Shown: positions 18,918 through 28,051, counted from the first letter of the stretch. The stretch is 64,000 nt of DNA from Kocuria sp. (GCF_030530945.1 NZ_JAUMTZ010000005.1:33674-97673), one strand, 5' to 3'. Numbers and translations: made by a program. The notes: generated by a model from the sequence alone, not told the origin.

Positions 18918-20393
18918 TCAGGCCCAGGGGGAGGGCATGCCCATGTACTGGACGGTGGTGTACTCCGCGATGCCCTCGGCGCCGCCCTCGCGGCCCAGGC
19001 CGGACTCCTTGACCCCGCCGAAGGGTGCGGCGGCATTGGAGATCACGCCCACGTTCAGGCCCAGCAGGCCGTACTCGATGCGTTCGCCGATCCGCAGGGC
19101 CCGGGAGATGTCCTCGGTGAAGACGTAGGAGGCCAGGCCGTACTCGGTGCGGTTGGCCAGGCGCACGGCGTCGTCCTCGTCCGTGAAGGTGGTCACCGGT
19201 GCCACGGGGCCGAAGATCTCCTCCTGGAACACGCGGCAGTCCTCGGTGACCCCGGTGAGCAGGGTGGGCTCGAAGAAGTAGCCGGGACCGTCCACGCGCT
19301 TGCCGCCCACCACGGCGGTGGCGCCCTTGGCCAGGGCGTCCTGAACGAGCTCGGCCACGGACTCCACGGCCTTGCGCTCCACCATGGGGCCCACGGTGGA
19401 GTCCTCCTCGAGGCCGTTGCCCGGCTTCAGCGCGGCGAGCTTCTCGGCGAACTTCCGCGAGAACTCCTCGGCCACGGACTCGTGCACCAGGAAGCGGTTG
19501 GCCGCGGTGCAGGCCTCGCCCATGTTGCGCATCTTCGCGGCCATGGCACCCTCCACGGCCTTGTCCAGGTCCGCGTCCTCGAACACGATGAACGGGCCGT
19601 TGCCGCCCAGCTCCATGGAGGTGCGCAGCACGTGGTCCGCGGCGGTCTTCATGAGCTGCTTGCCCACGGGGGTGGACCCGGTGAAGGAGACCTTTCGCAG
19701 GCGGGGGTCCGCCATGATCGGGTCCGAGACGCTGGCCGCGGACTTCGAGGACACCACGTTGAGCACGCCGGCGGGCAGGCCGGCCTGGACCATGAGCTTG
19801 GCGAAGAACTGCGAGGTCAGCGGGGTCAGGCGCGCGGGCTTGAGGACCATGGTGCACCCGGCGGCCACGGCGGGGGCCACCTTGCGGGTGGCCATGGCCA
19901 GCGGGAAGTTCCACGGGGTGATCAGCAGGCACGGACCCACGGGCTTGTGGGACACGAACATCCGCAGGTTGCCCTCGGGGGTGGGGGCGTAGCGGCCGTA
20001 GTGGCGCACCGCCTCCTCGGAGAACCAGCGGAGGAACTCGCCGCCGTAGACCACCTCGCCGCGGGCCTCCTTCAGCGGCTTGCCCATCTCCAGGGTCATG
20101 AGCAGGGCCAGGTCCTCCGCGTGCTCCTGCACAAGGTCGAAGGCGCGGCGCAGGATCTCGGAGCGCTCCCTCGGGCTCGTGCGGGCCCAGGACTCCTGGG
20201 CGTTCGCGGCGGCGTCCATGGCCGCGCGGGAGTCCTCCTCGGTGGCCGAGGCGAGCGTGGCCAGGACCTCCCCGGTGGCGGGGTTCTCGACGTCGAACGT
20301 GCCGCCGTCCGAGGCGTCCCGCCACTCGCCGTCGATCAGCAGACCCGTGGGCGTTGCCTCGAGAACGGCGGCGACCTTGTCGTGGATGCTCAT
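18918..20393 (-). CDS. gabD: Succinate-semialdehyde dehydrogenase [NAD(P)+]
   Basis: Oxidises succinate semialdehyde to succinate, the second step of GABA catabolism. The aldehyde dehydrogenase fold is complete, with Asn162 in TPWNFP, Lys185 in LKPA, FTGS (237-240), Glu261 in MELGGN and nucleophile Cys295 in GEACTAANR. The length of 491 is typical. AAAGGA sits five bases before the ATG. A TACGAT -10 at 20472-20477 would give a transcript beginning about 70 bp upstream. The LKPAR motif has Arg where many members have Glu, which may affect coenzyme preference. Assignment rests on the gabT neighbour as well as sequence. Confidence 0.9.
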   Translation of the reverse strand: MSIHDKVAAVLEATPTGLLIDGEWRDASDGGTFDVENPATGEVLATLASATEEDSRAAMDAAANAQESWARTSPRERSEILRRAFDLVQEHAEDLALLMTLEMGKPLKEARGEVVYGGEFLRWFSEEAVRHYGRYAPTPEGNLRMFVSHKPVGPCLLITPWNFPLAMATRKVAPAVAAGCTMVLKPARLTPLTSQFFAKLMVQAGLPAGVLNVVSSKSAASVSDPIMADPRLRKVSFTGSTPVGKQLMKTAADHVLRTSMELGGNGPFIVFEDADLDKAVEGAMAAKMRNMGEACTAANRFLVHESVAEEFSRKFAEKLAALKPGNGLEEDSTVGPMVERKAVESVAELVQDALAKGATAVVGGKRVDGPGYFFEPTLLTGVTEDCRVFQEEIFGPVAPVTTFTDEDDAVRLANRTEYGLASYVFTEDISRALRIGERIEYGLLGLNVGVISNAAAPFGGVKESGLGREGGAEGIAEYTTVQYMGMPSPWA

Positions 20394-20471
20394 GTGGTTC
20401 CTTTCTGGGATCCGCCCGGCGCTGCGCTGCGCGGTGCGGTCTCGGATGCACGGGACACAACTCCCGGCGCC

Positions 20472-20477
20472 ATCGTA
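20472..20477 (-). promoter_or_regulatory. -10 element for gabD
   Basis: TACGAT on the minus strand lies about 79 bp upstream of the gabD start, after the terminator of the amidohydrolase. It supports a separate gabDT transcript. Confidence 0.35.
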
Positions 20478-20540
20478 TCCCCGGGGACAAGGCCGCCGGG
20501 GAGGGACCTGGTGCCGCCCGGCCCACGACGCCGCCGGGCC

Positions 20541-20558
20541 CGCCCGGGTGCCCGGGCG
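20541..20558 (-). terminator. Terminator hairpin after amidohydrolase
   Basis: CGCCCGGG and CCCGGGCG form an uninterrupted palindrome with a 2-nt centre, immediately after the stop codon at 20559. The 2-nt centre implies that the innermost pairs open. Confidence 0.6.
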
Positions 20559-22187
20559 TCAGTCCCCGTGGCGGTAGCGGACGCGGGCGCCCACCACGGT
20601 GGCCTCCACCACGGTGTCCCGCACCGCCTCGGTGTCCACCGAGAAGACGTCCCGGTCCACGCTCACGAAGTCCGCGAGCATCCCGGGGGCCAGGCAGCCC
20701 TTCAGGTTCTCCTCGTAGGAGGCCCGGGCCACCGCGTGGGTGTGCAGGTGCACGGCCTCCGCGCGGGAGATCCGCTCGTGGGGCTGCCACCCGCCCTCGG
20801 GTGCGCCGTCGCGGGTGCGGGTGACCGCCGCGTGGAGGGCGTGGAACGGGTTGGGGTCCTCCACGGGGGCGTCCGAGCCGAAGGCCAGCTCCACGCCCTG
20901 CTCCAGGAGGGTGCGCCAGCCGTAGGCCACGAGGTCCCGGTCCGCGAGGAAGCCGTTGAGCGGGATGTCCGTGGTGCAGTGCATGGGCTGCATGGAGGCC
21001 GTGACGCCCAGCTCCCGCAGCCGGGGGACGTCCTCGGGCTTGAGGTACTGCGCGTGCTCGATCCGGTGCCGCAGCCCGAAGGCCCGTGAGACGTCCCGGC
21101 TGGCCGCGATGGCGTCCAGGGCCTCCGTGGCGGCCTGGTCCCCGATGGCGTGGACCGCCGTGGCGATCCCCGCGGCGGCCGCGGTGCGGATCCAGTGCCG
21201 CAGCTCCTCCGGCTCCATCACCGCCATGCCGTGGTCCCCGGTCCCCGGCCACGCCCGGGACATGTGGCACGTGTGGGAGCCCAGGGCGCCGTCCGCGAAG
21301 AGCTTGAGTGGGCCCATGGAGATCCACTCGTCCCCGGAGTGCGTGCGGATCCCGCGCTGGAGGAAGTCGGGCAGCTGCTCCTGCCGCAGGATCTTGTGCA
21401 CCCGCAGGTCCAGCTCCCCGCGCTCGCGCAGCGCCCGGTAGGCGTTGAGGCAGTCCACGCCGTCGATGTCGTGGACGGATGTGATCCCGCGCCGCAGCAG
21501 CTCCCGCTGTCCCAGGGGCAGGTAGGAGTCGATGCTCCCGGCCACGTCCGACTGCATGAGCCCGTCCCGCACGGGGATGGCGGCGGCCTCCCGCAGCACG
21601 CCGGTGAGCTCGCCGTGCTCGTCCCGCTCGTACTCCCCGCCGTCCGGGTCCGCCACGGTGCGGTCCAGGCCGAGCTCCTGCAGCGCCCGGGAGTTCAGCC
21701 ACAGGGTGTGCAGGTCCAGCGAGCTCAGGGCCACGGGGACGTCCGGCGCCACAGCGTCCAGCACGCGGCGGTCCGGTCGGGCGGGGGTGGTCCACGCGTT
21801 GATGTTCCACTGCCCGCCGAAGATCCACGTGATCGAGGGATCCCTGCGCGCCTTGTCCACGTGCGGCCGCAGCACCGCCAGCGCGGAGTCCAGGTCCGTG
21901 CACGCGCGCATGTCCGGCTCGATGAGCGAGCGGGCGTACATGGCCGAGTGGATGTGGGCGTCCCCCATGCCCGGCAGCACGTGCCCGCCGCCGAGGTCCA
22001 CGTGCTCGGTGCCCAGGGGTGCGAGGGCCCGCAGCTCGCGGTACCCGCCCACGGCCAGGATCCGGTCCCCGGCGGTGAGGATCGCGTCCGGGTGGGTCGC
22101 GTCACGGGAGTGCCACTGCCCCTGCGGCGTCCAGCCGGTGGCCGGGTTCATGGCGTGGACGGTGGCGTGGTGGAACAGGCGGTGCAT
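20559..22187 (-). CDS. YtcJ-like metal-dependent amidohydrolase
   Basis: A predicted metal hydrolase of the amidohydrolase superfamily. HxH is at His78 and His80 in GDAHIHSAMY. LFADGALGSHT, HAIGDQA, RIEHAQ and the late GSDAPV motif complete the metal site of the YtcJ/LAF3 branch. The length from the ATG at 22187 is 542. GAGGAG lies seven bases upstream of it, and the first fold strand MHRLFHHATV begins there, so the longer frame is rejected. The substrate of this branch is largely unknown. It neighbours the GABA genes, so a role in releasing an amino compound is possible but unproven. Confidence 0.82.
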   Translation of the reverse strand: MHRLFHHATVHAMNPATGWTPQGQWHSRDATHPDAILTAGDRILAVGGYRELRALAPLGTEHVDLGGGHVLPGMGDAHIHSAMYARSLIEPDMRACTDLDSALAVLRPHVDKARRDPSITWIFGGQWNINAWTTPARPDRRVLDAVAPDVPVALSSLDLHTLWLNSRALQELGLDRTVADPDGGEYERDEHGELTGVLREAAAIPVRDGLMQSDVAGSIDSYLPLGQRELLRRGITSVHDIDGVDCLNAYRALRERGELDLRVHKILRQEQLPDFLQRGIRTHSGDEWISMGPLKLFADGALGSHTCHMSRAWPGTGDHGMAVMEPEELRHWIRTAAAAGIATAVHAIGDQAATEALDAIAASRDVSRAFGLRHRIEHAQYLKPEDVPRLRELGVTASMQPMHCTTDIPLNGFLADRDLVAYGWRTLLEQGVELAFGSDAPVEDPNPFHALHAAVTRTRDGAPEGGWQPHERISRAEAVHLHTHAVARASYEENLKGCLAPGMLADFVSVDRDVFSVDTEAVRDTVVEATVVGARVRYRHGD

Positions 22188-22246
22188 GGGTGGGCTCCTC
22201 GGGATCCGCCGGGGGCGCGGCGTCGGCCCGGCAATCGTCACCGACC

Positions 22247-22252
22247 ACCCTA
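22247..22252 (-). promoter_or_regulatory. -10 element for amidohydrolase
   Basis: TAGGGT on the minus strand lies about 60 bp before the start. The same divergent gap (22188-22454) holds TACGCT (plus strand, near 22352) for the permease. Confidence 0.35.
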
Positions 22253-22454
22253 CGTGGGCGGGAAACCGGGAGCGCCCCGGGTGCCGCGGGGCGTGACGTC
22301 TCCGCACCCGCCCCGGCTGTCACGCGTCGCAGACCCCCGGGGCCCGCGCAGTACGCTCGTGGGGCGGCGCGGCGGCTTCCGGATCGTGCGGAGGCCGCAG
22401 GACCGCCCCGGCGTGCGCGCCCGGGAGCACGCCCCCACACCCCCAGGAGAACTC

Positions 22455-23948
22455 ATGCCCTTCGATCCCAAGGCACCGGCCACCGGCCCCATGCCCGTCT
22501 ACCAGGAGCGGGGGGACCAGGGGTACAAGAAGTCCCTGGGCAACTTCCAGATCCAGATGATCGGCATCGGCGGCGCCATCGGCGTGGGCCTCTTCCTGGG
22601 CATCGGCGGGCGTCTCGCCGCGGCCGGTCCCGCCCTGATCGTGTCCTACCTGGTGGTCTCCACCGTGGTGTACCTGCTCATGCGCGCCCTCGGGGAGCTC
22701 GTGATCCACCGGCCCACCACTGGCGCGTGGGTGTCCTACGCACGCGAGTTCGTGGGGGACCGGTTCGCGTTCATGACCGGGTGGATCTACGTGGCGCTCT
22801 CCGCCGTGGCCGGCGTGGGCGAGATCGCCGCGCTCGCCGTGTACGTGCAGTTCTGGTGGCCCGAGATCCCGGGGTGGATCCCCTCGCTCGTGGCCGCCAT
22901 GGTGATCGTGGGCTGCAACCTGCTGAGCGTGAAGCTCTACGGCTTCATCGAGACGTGGGCCGCTGCCGTCAAGGTGCTCGCCATCCTGCTGTTCCTGGCC
23001 GCGGGTGTCGTCCTGGTGGTCGCCGGGGACATCTTCCACGCCCCCACGGCCGCCTCCGTGAGCAACCTGTGGAACCAGGGCTTCGCACCCCAGGGCGTGC
23101 TGGTGCTCGTGGTCGTGATGACAGGCGTGGTGTTCTCCTTCTCCGCCATCGAGATCGTGGGCGTCTCCGCGGGTGAGGCCAAGGACCCGGAGAAGTCCAT
23201 GCCCAAGGCCATCAACTCCGTGGTGCTGCGCATCGCCATCTTCTACATCGGCTCCATCCTGGTGCTGTCCATGCTGCTGCCCACGGACCAGTACTCCGGG
23301 GAGCAGTCCCCGTTCGTGACCGCCCTGTCCTCCCTGAACATCCCGGCGCTCGCGGGCATCATGAACTTCGTGGTGCTCACCGCGGCGGTATCCGGCGTGA
23401 ACGCCACCCTGTACGCGTGCGTGCGCCTGCTGCGGAACCTGGCCGCCCACGGCCAGGCCCCCGAGGTGATGTCCAAGGTCTCGGACCGCGGTGTGCCCTC
23501 CGGCGCGCTGGTCTGCATCTTCGGCTTCGACCTGCTGGGCATCGTGCTGATCTACGCCCTGGGGGCGTCCGACGCGTTCGAGGTGGTGCTCAGCGCCTGC
23601 TCGGTGTTCGTGCTCTTCGGGTGGATCTCGATCTTCGTGTCCCACCTGGGCTACCGCCGCCAGGTCTCCCGCGGGCTCCTCCCGGGCGTGCACTTCAAGA
23701 TGCCCGGTGCGCCCGTGACCAACTGGGTGTGCCTGGTGTTCCTCACGGCGCTGACCCTCTACATCATGTTCGACTTCTCCAACCCGCACTGGTACTACAG
23801 CCTGCTGGCCGGCGTGCTGATCCTCGTGGCCACCAACATCGGCTACGAGGTCTCCAGGCGGCACGTGGCGAAGAACGGCCTGCCCGAGCTCACGACCTCC
23901 GGCGAGGAGGACCAGGCGGCGGAGACCCCGCAGACCGGGGCGCGCTGA
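22455..23948 (+). CDS. APC-superfamily amino-acid permease (GABA/aromatic type)
   Basis: A second amino-acid permease, 497 residues with about 12 helices. The first helix is IGIGGAIGVGLFLGIGG, the AroP/GabP-type substrate loop, preceded by SLGNFQIQMI. FSFSAIEIVGVSAGEAKDP is the family TM6 block. AGGAGA lies just before the ATG at 22455. It is divergent from the amidohydrolase and flanks the gab genes on the opposite side from the first permease. GABA is a good candidate substrate by context; the sequence alone also fits lysine or aromatic amino acids. Confidence 0.85.
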   Translation: MPFDPKAPATGPMPVYQERGDQGYKKSLGNFQIQMIGIGGAIGVGLFLGIGGRLAAAGPALIVSYLVVSTVVYLLMRALGELVIHRPTTGAWVSYAREFVGDRFAFMTGWIYVALSAVAGVGEIAALAVYVQFWWPEIPGWIPSLVAAMVIVGCNLLSVKLYGFIETWAAAVKVLAILLFLAAGVVLVVAGDIFHAPTAASVSNLWNQGFAPQGVLVLVVVMTGVVFSFSAIEIVGVSAGEAKDPEKSMPKAINSVVLRIAIFYIGSILVLSMLLPTDQYSGEQSPFVTALSSLNIPALAGIMNFVVLTAAVSGVNATLYACVRLLRNLAAHGQAPEVMSKVSDRGVPSGALVCIFGFDLLGIVLIYALGASDAFEVVLSACSVFVLFGWISIFVSHLGYRRQVSRGLLPGVHFKMPGAPVTNWVCLVFLTALTLYIMFDFSNPHWYYSLLAGVLILVATNIGYEVSRRHVAKNGLPELTTSGEEDQAAETPQTGAR

Positions 23949-24088
23949 GCGGCGTCGTCCACGGGTGCTCGGGCACGCGGCGCCCCGGCGGCGGCGCCAC
24001 GCCACGCTCCGGCACGGTCCCCGGAGGTGGCCGCTGCCACTAAGGTGGACCACCGAACGAATCCGTGCGAGCGATGATGGAGAACGCC

Positions 24089-24424
24089 GTGGACACCGTG
24101 AACAACCTGCCGTCCGCCACCGTGGACGAGATCCCCGAGGGCGCTCCCGTGCTGGACGTGCGCGAGCAGGACGAGTGGGACGCCGGGCACATCGAGGGCG
24201 CCCAGCACCTGCCGCTGTCGCAGCTGGAGGCGCGCTCCGAGGAGGTCCCGCTGGACCAGGACGTGTACGTGATCTGCCGCTCCGGCGGCCGCTCCCTGCG
24301 CGCCACCGCGTACCTCGCGCAGTACGGCTACGACCCCGTGAACGTGCTGGGCGGCATGGGCGCGTGGGCGGACGCCGGCAAGCCCATCGTCTCCGAGACG
24401 GGCGAGGCGGCGCGCGTCCTGTGA
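24089..24424 (+). CDS. Rhodanese-domain sulfurtransferase
   Basis: A small single-domain rhodanese (111 residues) that likely carries sulfane sulfur on Cys63 of the loop CRSGGR (63-68). LDVREQDEWDAGHIEGAQHLP is the typical N-terminal block, and NVLGGMGAW the C-terminal one. GTG at 24089 has TGGAG six bases upstream; ATG 24074, ATG 24077 and GTG 24065 are in-frame alternatives. A TAAGGT -10 lies about 50 bp upstream. Its stop lies directly before the pheA frame, and the two may share a transcript. The physiological partner is unknown. Confidence 0.82.
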   Translation: MDTVNNLPSATVDEIPEGAPVLDVREQDEWDAGHIEGAQHLPLSQLEARSEEVPLDQDVYVICRSGGRSLRATAYLAQYGYDPVNVLGGMGAWADAGKPIVSETGEAARVL

Positions 24425-24483
24425 ACGCCGCTGTCTCAGGCGTGGCCCCGGGTCCTGCGGATACCGGGGCACGCCCCCGGCCG

Positions 24484-24500
24484 GGCCCCGGTCAGGGGCC
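24484..24500 (+). repeat. GC hairpin between rhodanese and pheA
   Basis: GGCCCC and GGGGCC flank GGTCA, inside an extremely G-rich stretch (24473-24560) with homopolymer runs up to seven G. It may be a terminator or attenuator, or a sequencing-difficult site. Confidence 0.45.
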
Positions 24501-24565
24501 GGGGGGGCCCTACACGGCGGGGGGCCCGCTGCGGGGGCCGGGGGGCGCGGGGCCCACGCCCCCGT

Positions 24566-25507
24566 CGGTACGCCTTTCTGGGACCGGAGGGCACATTCAC
24601 GGAGGCTGCCCTGCTGCGGGTCACGGGGGCCGACGCCGCCGTGCGCACCCCCATGGGCTCGGTGCCCGCCGCTCTGGCCGCCGTCCGTGAGGACCGCGCG
24701 GACGCCGCCGTGGTGCCCATCGAGAACTCGGTGGAGGGCGGGGTGACCGCCACCCTGGACGATGTCTCCTTCGGTGCCGAGCTGCGGATCCTGCGCGAGA
24801 TCGTGGTGCCCATCCGCTTCCTGCTCGTGGCCCCGGAGGGCACCGGTCTGGCGGACGTGCGCACGGTGTCCACCCACACGGTCGCGTGGGCGCAGATCCG
24901 CCGCTGGACCGAGGAGAACCTCCCCGGCGTGGGATACGTCCCCGCACCCTCCACGGCGGCGGCCGCGGTGGCCATGCTCGACGGCGCCGGGGGAGTGAGC
25001 ACCGCGGGCCTCGGCTACGACGCCGCCGTGTGCTCCCCCGCGGTGGCCGAGCAGCACCCGGAGCTGCACGTGCTGGCGGACGACATCGGGGACAACAGGC
25101 AGGCCGTCACGCGCTTCGTGCTCGTGGCCCGCCCCGAGGCCCCCACACCCGCGCGCACCGGAGCGGACAAGACCTCGCTCGTGGTCCCCCTGTGGGAGGA
25201 CCGCCCCGGTGCGCTGCTGGACATCCTGGAGCAGTTCGCCACCCGGGGGGTCAACCTCACCCGGATCGAGTCCCGCCCCACCAAGACCCACCTGGGCCAC
25301 TACTTCTTCTCCGTGGACATCGACGGGCACATCCAGGACGACCGTGTGGCAGACGCCCTCATGGGCGTGCGCCGGATCTGTCCCCGCACCCGGTTCCTCG
25401 GCTCATACCCCCGCGCGGACGAGCGCGTGGTACCCGTGGCGTCGCAGCACAGCGACGCCGCGTTCATCCAGGCCCGTTCGTGGGTCGACAACCTGAAAGG
25501 ACAGTGA
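24566..25507 (+). CDS. pheA: Prephenate dehydratase (no standard start codon in frame)
   Basis: Converts prephenate to phenylpyruvate in phenylalanine synthesis. The catalytic domain begins with RYAFLGPEGTFTEAALL and contains PIENSVEGGV and VTRFVLVA, the Thr-Arg-Phe catalytic motif. The C-terminal ACT domain has GALLDIL and ESRP, the phenylalanine-binding motif, so feedback inhibition is expected. The conserved start lies at about 24566, but no ATG, GTG or TTG exists in this frame between the stop at 24422 and GTG 24641. That GTG would remove the first 25 conserved residues. CTG 24431 or 24455, or a base error in the G runs, are explanations. The next gene begins at the pheA stop. Confidence 0.85.
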   Translation, partial: RYAFLGPEGTFTEAALLRVTGADAAVRTPMGSVPAALAAVREDRADAAVVPIENSVEGGVTATLDDVSFGAELRILREIVVPIRFLLVAPEGTGLADVRTVSTHTVAWAQIRRWTEENLPGVGYVPAPSTAAAAVAMLDGAGGVSTAGLGYDAAVCSPAVAEQHPELHVLADDIGDNRQAVTRFVLVARPEAPTPARTGADKTSLVVPLWEDRPGALLDILEQFATRGVNLTRIESRPTKTHLGHYFFSVDIDGHIQDDRVADALMGVRRICPRTRFLGSYPRADERVVPVASQHSDAAFIQARSWVDNLKGQ

Positions 25508-25512
25508 CGTCC

Positions 25513-26907
25513 ATGGAGATCGAGGGCTGGAGCCAGACGCTCACAGCGGGCCCCCTGCTGCTCATCGCAGCGGCGGCCATTGCGGTGCTGCTGGTGCTCA
25601 TCATCAAACTGCGGGTCCACGCGTTCCTGGCCCTGATCATCATCTCGGCCCTCACAGCCTTCGCCACGGGCATCCCCACCGACCAGGTGGTGCCCGTGAT
25701 GCTCGACGGGTTCGGGAAGACCCTGGCCAGCGTGGCCCTGCTCGTGGGCCTCGGCGCCATGCTCGGGCGGCTGCTCGAAACCTCCGGCGGCGCGCAGGTG
25801 CTCGCGGACCGGCTGATCCGCGCGTTCGGGGAGAAGCGGGCGCCCCTGGCGCTCGGCGTGGCCTCGCTGCTGTTCGGCTTCCCCATCTTCTTCGACGCCG
25901 GCCTGGTGGTCATGCTGCCCGTGGTCTTCTCGGTCGCACGCCGGCTCGGCGGCAGCGTGCTCACGTACGCCCTGCCGGCCGTGGGCGCCTTCTCCGTGAT
26001 GCACGTGTTCCTCCCGCCCCACCCGGGACCGGTCACCGCCGCCACGTTCTTCGAGGCGAACGTGGGCTACATCATCCTGGTGGGCCTGATCTGCGCGATC
26101 CCCGCGTGGTACGTCTCCTCCTACCTGTTCGGCAAGATCGCCGGGCGCCGCATCAACCTCCCCGTGCCCAGCATCCTGGGCCGCGCGGAGGACGTCTCCA
26201 ACCCGCCGAAGGTGGGCACCGTGGTGGCCATGCTGCTGCTGCCCATGGTGCTGATCTTCCTCAACACCGGCCTGGGCACCCTCGCCAAGTCCGGCGCGGT
26301 CTCCGAGGACACCGCGTCCCAAACCTGGTACCAGCTGCTGCGGGCACTCGGTGAGACCCCGATCGCGCTGACGGTCACCCTGGTCATCGCGGCCCTCACC
26401 ATCGGCCGCGCGCGCGGTCTGAGCGGCAGCGCCATCGAGAAGACCTTCGAGTCCGCCCTCGGCCCCGTGTGCTCGGTCATCCTGATCACCGGTGCCGGTG
26501 GCATGTTCGGCGGGGTGCTGCGCACCTCGGGGATCGGCGACGCCCTGGAGAACGTGCTCTCGGACCTGGGGATCCCCGTGATCCTCGCGGGCTTCCTGAT
26601 CGCCGCCGTGATGCGCGTGGCCCAGGGCTCCGCCACCGTGGCCCTGACCACCGCAGCCGGTCTCGTGGCCCCGGCCGTGCTGGCCGGGAACTACAACGCG
26701 GTGCAGCTCGCCGCGATGGTCGTGGCCGTGGCCGCGGGCTCCGTGGTGCTCTCCCACGTGAACGACTCCGGGTTCTGGCTCGTGGGCCGCTTCCTGGACA
26801 TGGACGTGCGCACCACGTTCAAGACCTGGACCGTGCTGGAGACCATCATCGGCGTGGTGGGCTTCGCGCTCGCCGCCGTCATCTTCGGGCTCGCCGGCGC
26901 GTTCTGA
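25513..26907 (+). CDS. GntP-family gluconate/organic-acid permease
   Basis: A proton symporter of the gluconate permease family. The 464 residues are nearly all hydrophobic. GFGKTLASVALLVGLGAMLGRLLETSGGA and FGFPIFFDAGLVVMLPV are GntP signatures, with HVFLPPHPGPVTAA and the C-terminal HVNDSGFW equally diagnostic. ATG 25513 lies 11 bases after AAAGGA. GTG 25504, which overlaps the pheA stop as GTGA, is an alternative. Gluconate, glycerate or another hydroxy acid could be carried. No gluconate kinase is adjacent. It ends at a very strong terminator. Confidence 0.85.
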   Translation: MEIEGWSQTLTAGPLLLIAAAAIAVLLVLIIKLRVHAFLALIIISALTAFATGIPTDQVVPVMLDGFGKTLASVALLVGLGAMLGRLLETSGGAQVLADRLIRAFGEKRAPLALGVASLLFGFPIFFDAGLVVMLPVVFSVARRLGGSVLTYALPAVGAFSVMHVFLPPHPGPVTAATFFEANVGYIILVGLICAIPAWYVSSYLFGKIAGRRINLPVPSILGRAEDVSNPPKVGTVVAMLLLPMVLIFLNTGLGTLAKSGAVSEDTASQTWYQLLRALGETPIALTVTLVIAALTIGRARGLSGSAIEKTFESALGPVCSVILITGAGGMFGGVLRTSGIGDALENVLSDLGIPVILAGFLIAAVMRVAQGSATVALTTAAGLVAPAVLAGNYNAVQLAAMVVAVAAGSVVLSHVNDSGFWLVGRFLDMDVRTTFKTWTVLETIIGVVGFALAAVIFGLAGAF

Positions 26908-26938
26908 GCCACCCGGCTCCCCGACCGGGGGCGCACAC

Positions 26939-26979
26939 CGAACGGCCCGGGTCCCCTGCGCGGGGACCCGGGCCGTTCG
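26939..26979. terminator. Perfect 17-bp terminator hairpin
   Basis: The arms 26939-26955 and 26963-26979 pair perfectly (CGAACGGCCCGGGTCCC) over a 7-nt loop. Flanking GCGCAC and GTGCGC extend the stem after a bulge. It serves the convergent permease and lipid kinase genes. Confidence 0.9.
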
Positions 26980-26995
26980 CGGTGCGCGGGGCGTG

Positions 26996-27937
26996 TCAGT
27001 CGGCCTGGGAGGGCGGCACCCGCACCTTGAGCGAACGGTGGTCCACGGTGGACTCGAACGCGCTGATGCTGCCCAGCGGGTCCCCGTCCACCTCGCACTC
27101 GATGGGCTCGTGGAACTCCACCCGCACGGTCTTGCCGCTGTAGTAGTCGATCACGGGCAGCTCGTGGCGGTGGCGGAAGACGACCTTGCCCACCATCCCG
27201 AGCCAGCCCACCACGGAACGCGGCGTCATGACCACGAGGTCCAGGAAGCCGTCGTCCAGCCGGGCCTTGGGGACCAGGACCACGCCGGCGGTGAGCTCAC
27301 CGCAGTTGCAGACCATCACGGAGCGCACCTGCCGGGCGGTCCAGGGCCCGCCGTCCACGCTGAACCGGGCCCAGCGCGGGCCGTTGAACAGGTGCCGCAG
27401 CCCGGCCTCGCCGTACGCGACCCAGCCCACCAGGTCCTTGAGGTCGTCCCGGGTGTCCGCCATGATCTGGGCGTCGAAGCCGGCCCCGCCCATCACGAGG
27501 AACCGGTGGTCCTCGGTGCGCCCGTCCGCGGTCTCCAGGTGCATGGCAATGGTGTCGATGGCCTTCTCGGAGCCGAACAGGGCCACGTCCGCCGAGTGGT
27601 GCGGATCCGCGAGGTCCGCCTCCAGGTTCCGGGCCAGCAGGTTGCCCGTCCCCAGGGGCACGAGGCCCAGGGGGATGTCCGTTCCGGCCAGGGACTCGCC
27701 CACGGCGCGGATGGTGCCGTCCCCACCGGCGGCGAGCACCACGTCCACCCCCATCTCCACAGCCCTGCGGGCCATCGAGAAGCCGGGGTCGTCCGCGGCC
27801 GTCTCGAGGATCACGGGGTCGGCCCACCCGGCCTTGCGGCACGCGATGATCACGGCGTCCTGGGCCACGTGCGCGAGCGCCTTGGTGGGATTGACGACGA
27901 CGGCCACTCGCTGGGGCGTCCATGTGTTGTCACGCAC
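26996..27937 (-). CDS. Diacylglycerol/sphingosine-kinase family lipid kinase
   Basis: An ATP-dependent lipid kinase of the DagK/YegS type, likely phosphorylating diacylglycerol for phospholipid recycling. GGDGT (71-75) is the catalytic glycine-rich loop, followed by PLGTGNLLARNL (94-105). VVVNPTKA opens the domain. The late IECEVDGDP completes the family fold. The length is 313. GTG at 27937 follows GGAAAGGGA closely, and the N-terminal strand begins shortly after it. A TAGACT -10 lies at 27985-27990 on this strand. It is divergent from serS. Confidence 0.87.
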   Translation of the reverse strand: MRDNTWTPQRVAVVVNPTKALAHVAQDAVIIACRKAGWADPVILETAADDPGFSMARRAVEMGVDVVLAAGGDGTIRAVGESLAGTDIPLGLVPLGTGNLLARNLEADLADPHHSADVALFGSEKAIDTIAMHLETADGRTEDHRFLVMGGAGFDAQIMADTRDDLKDLVGWVAYGEAGLRHLFNGPRWARFSVDGGPWTARQVRSVMVCNCGELTAGVVLVPKARLDDGFLDLVVMTPRSVVGWLGMVGKVVFRHRHELPVIDYYSGKTVRVEFHEPIECEVDGDPLGSISAFESTVDHRSLKVRVPPSQAD

Positions 27938-28051
27938 GGGGTCCCTTTCCTGGATCGGTTGAAGGGCGGCTGGAGAGGTCCTCCAGTCTACGGGCGCGGG
28001 CTGGGCGCCCCGCGCGGGGGCGCTGCATCGCGCCGCCGGGCATCCGTTGGC

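Noticed and set aside
17506..21903. 1465-residue open frame including gabT
   Set aside because: Only the last 447 residues are the aminotransferase. The upstream part is a shadow of gabD and the amidohydrolase, kept open by high GC.
24473..24560. G-rich repeats as a CRISPR or tandem repeat
   Set aside because: The repeats are homopolymer runs of unequal length with no spacers.
23965..24690. GTG 24421 frame overlapping the rhodanese stop as a small gene
   Set aside because: It is one frame off pheA and Gly/Pro-rich. It matters only as a possible displaced pheA start.
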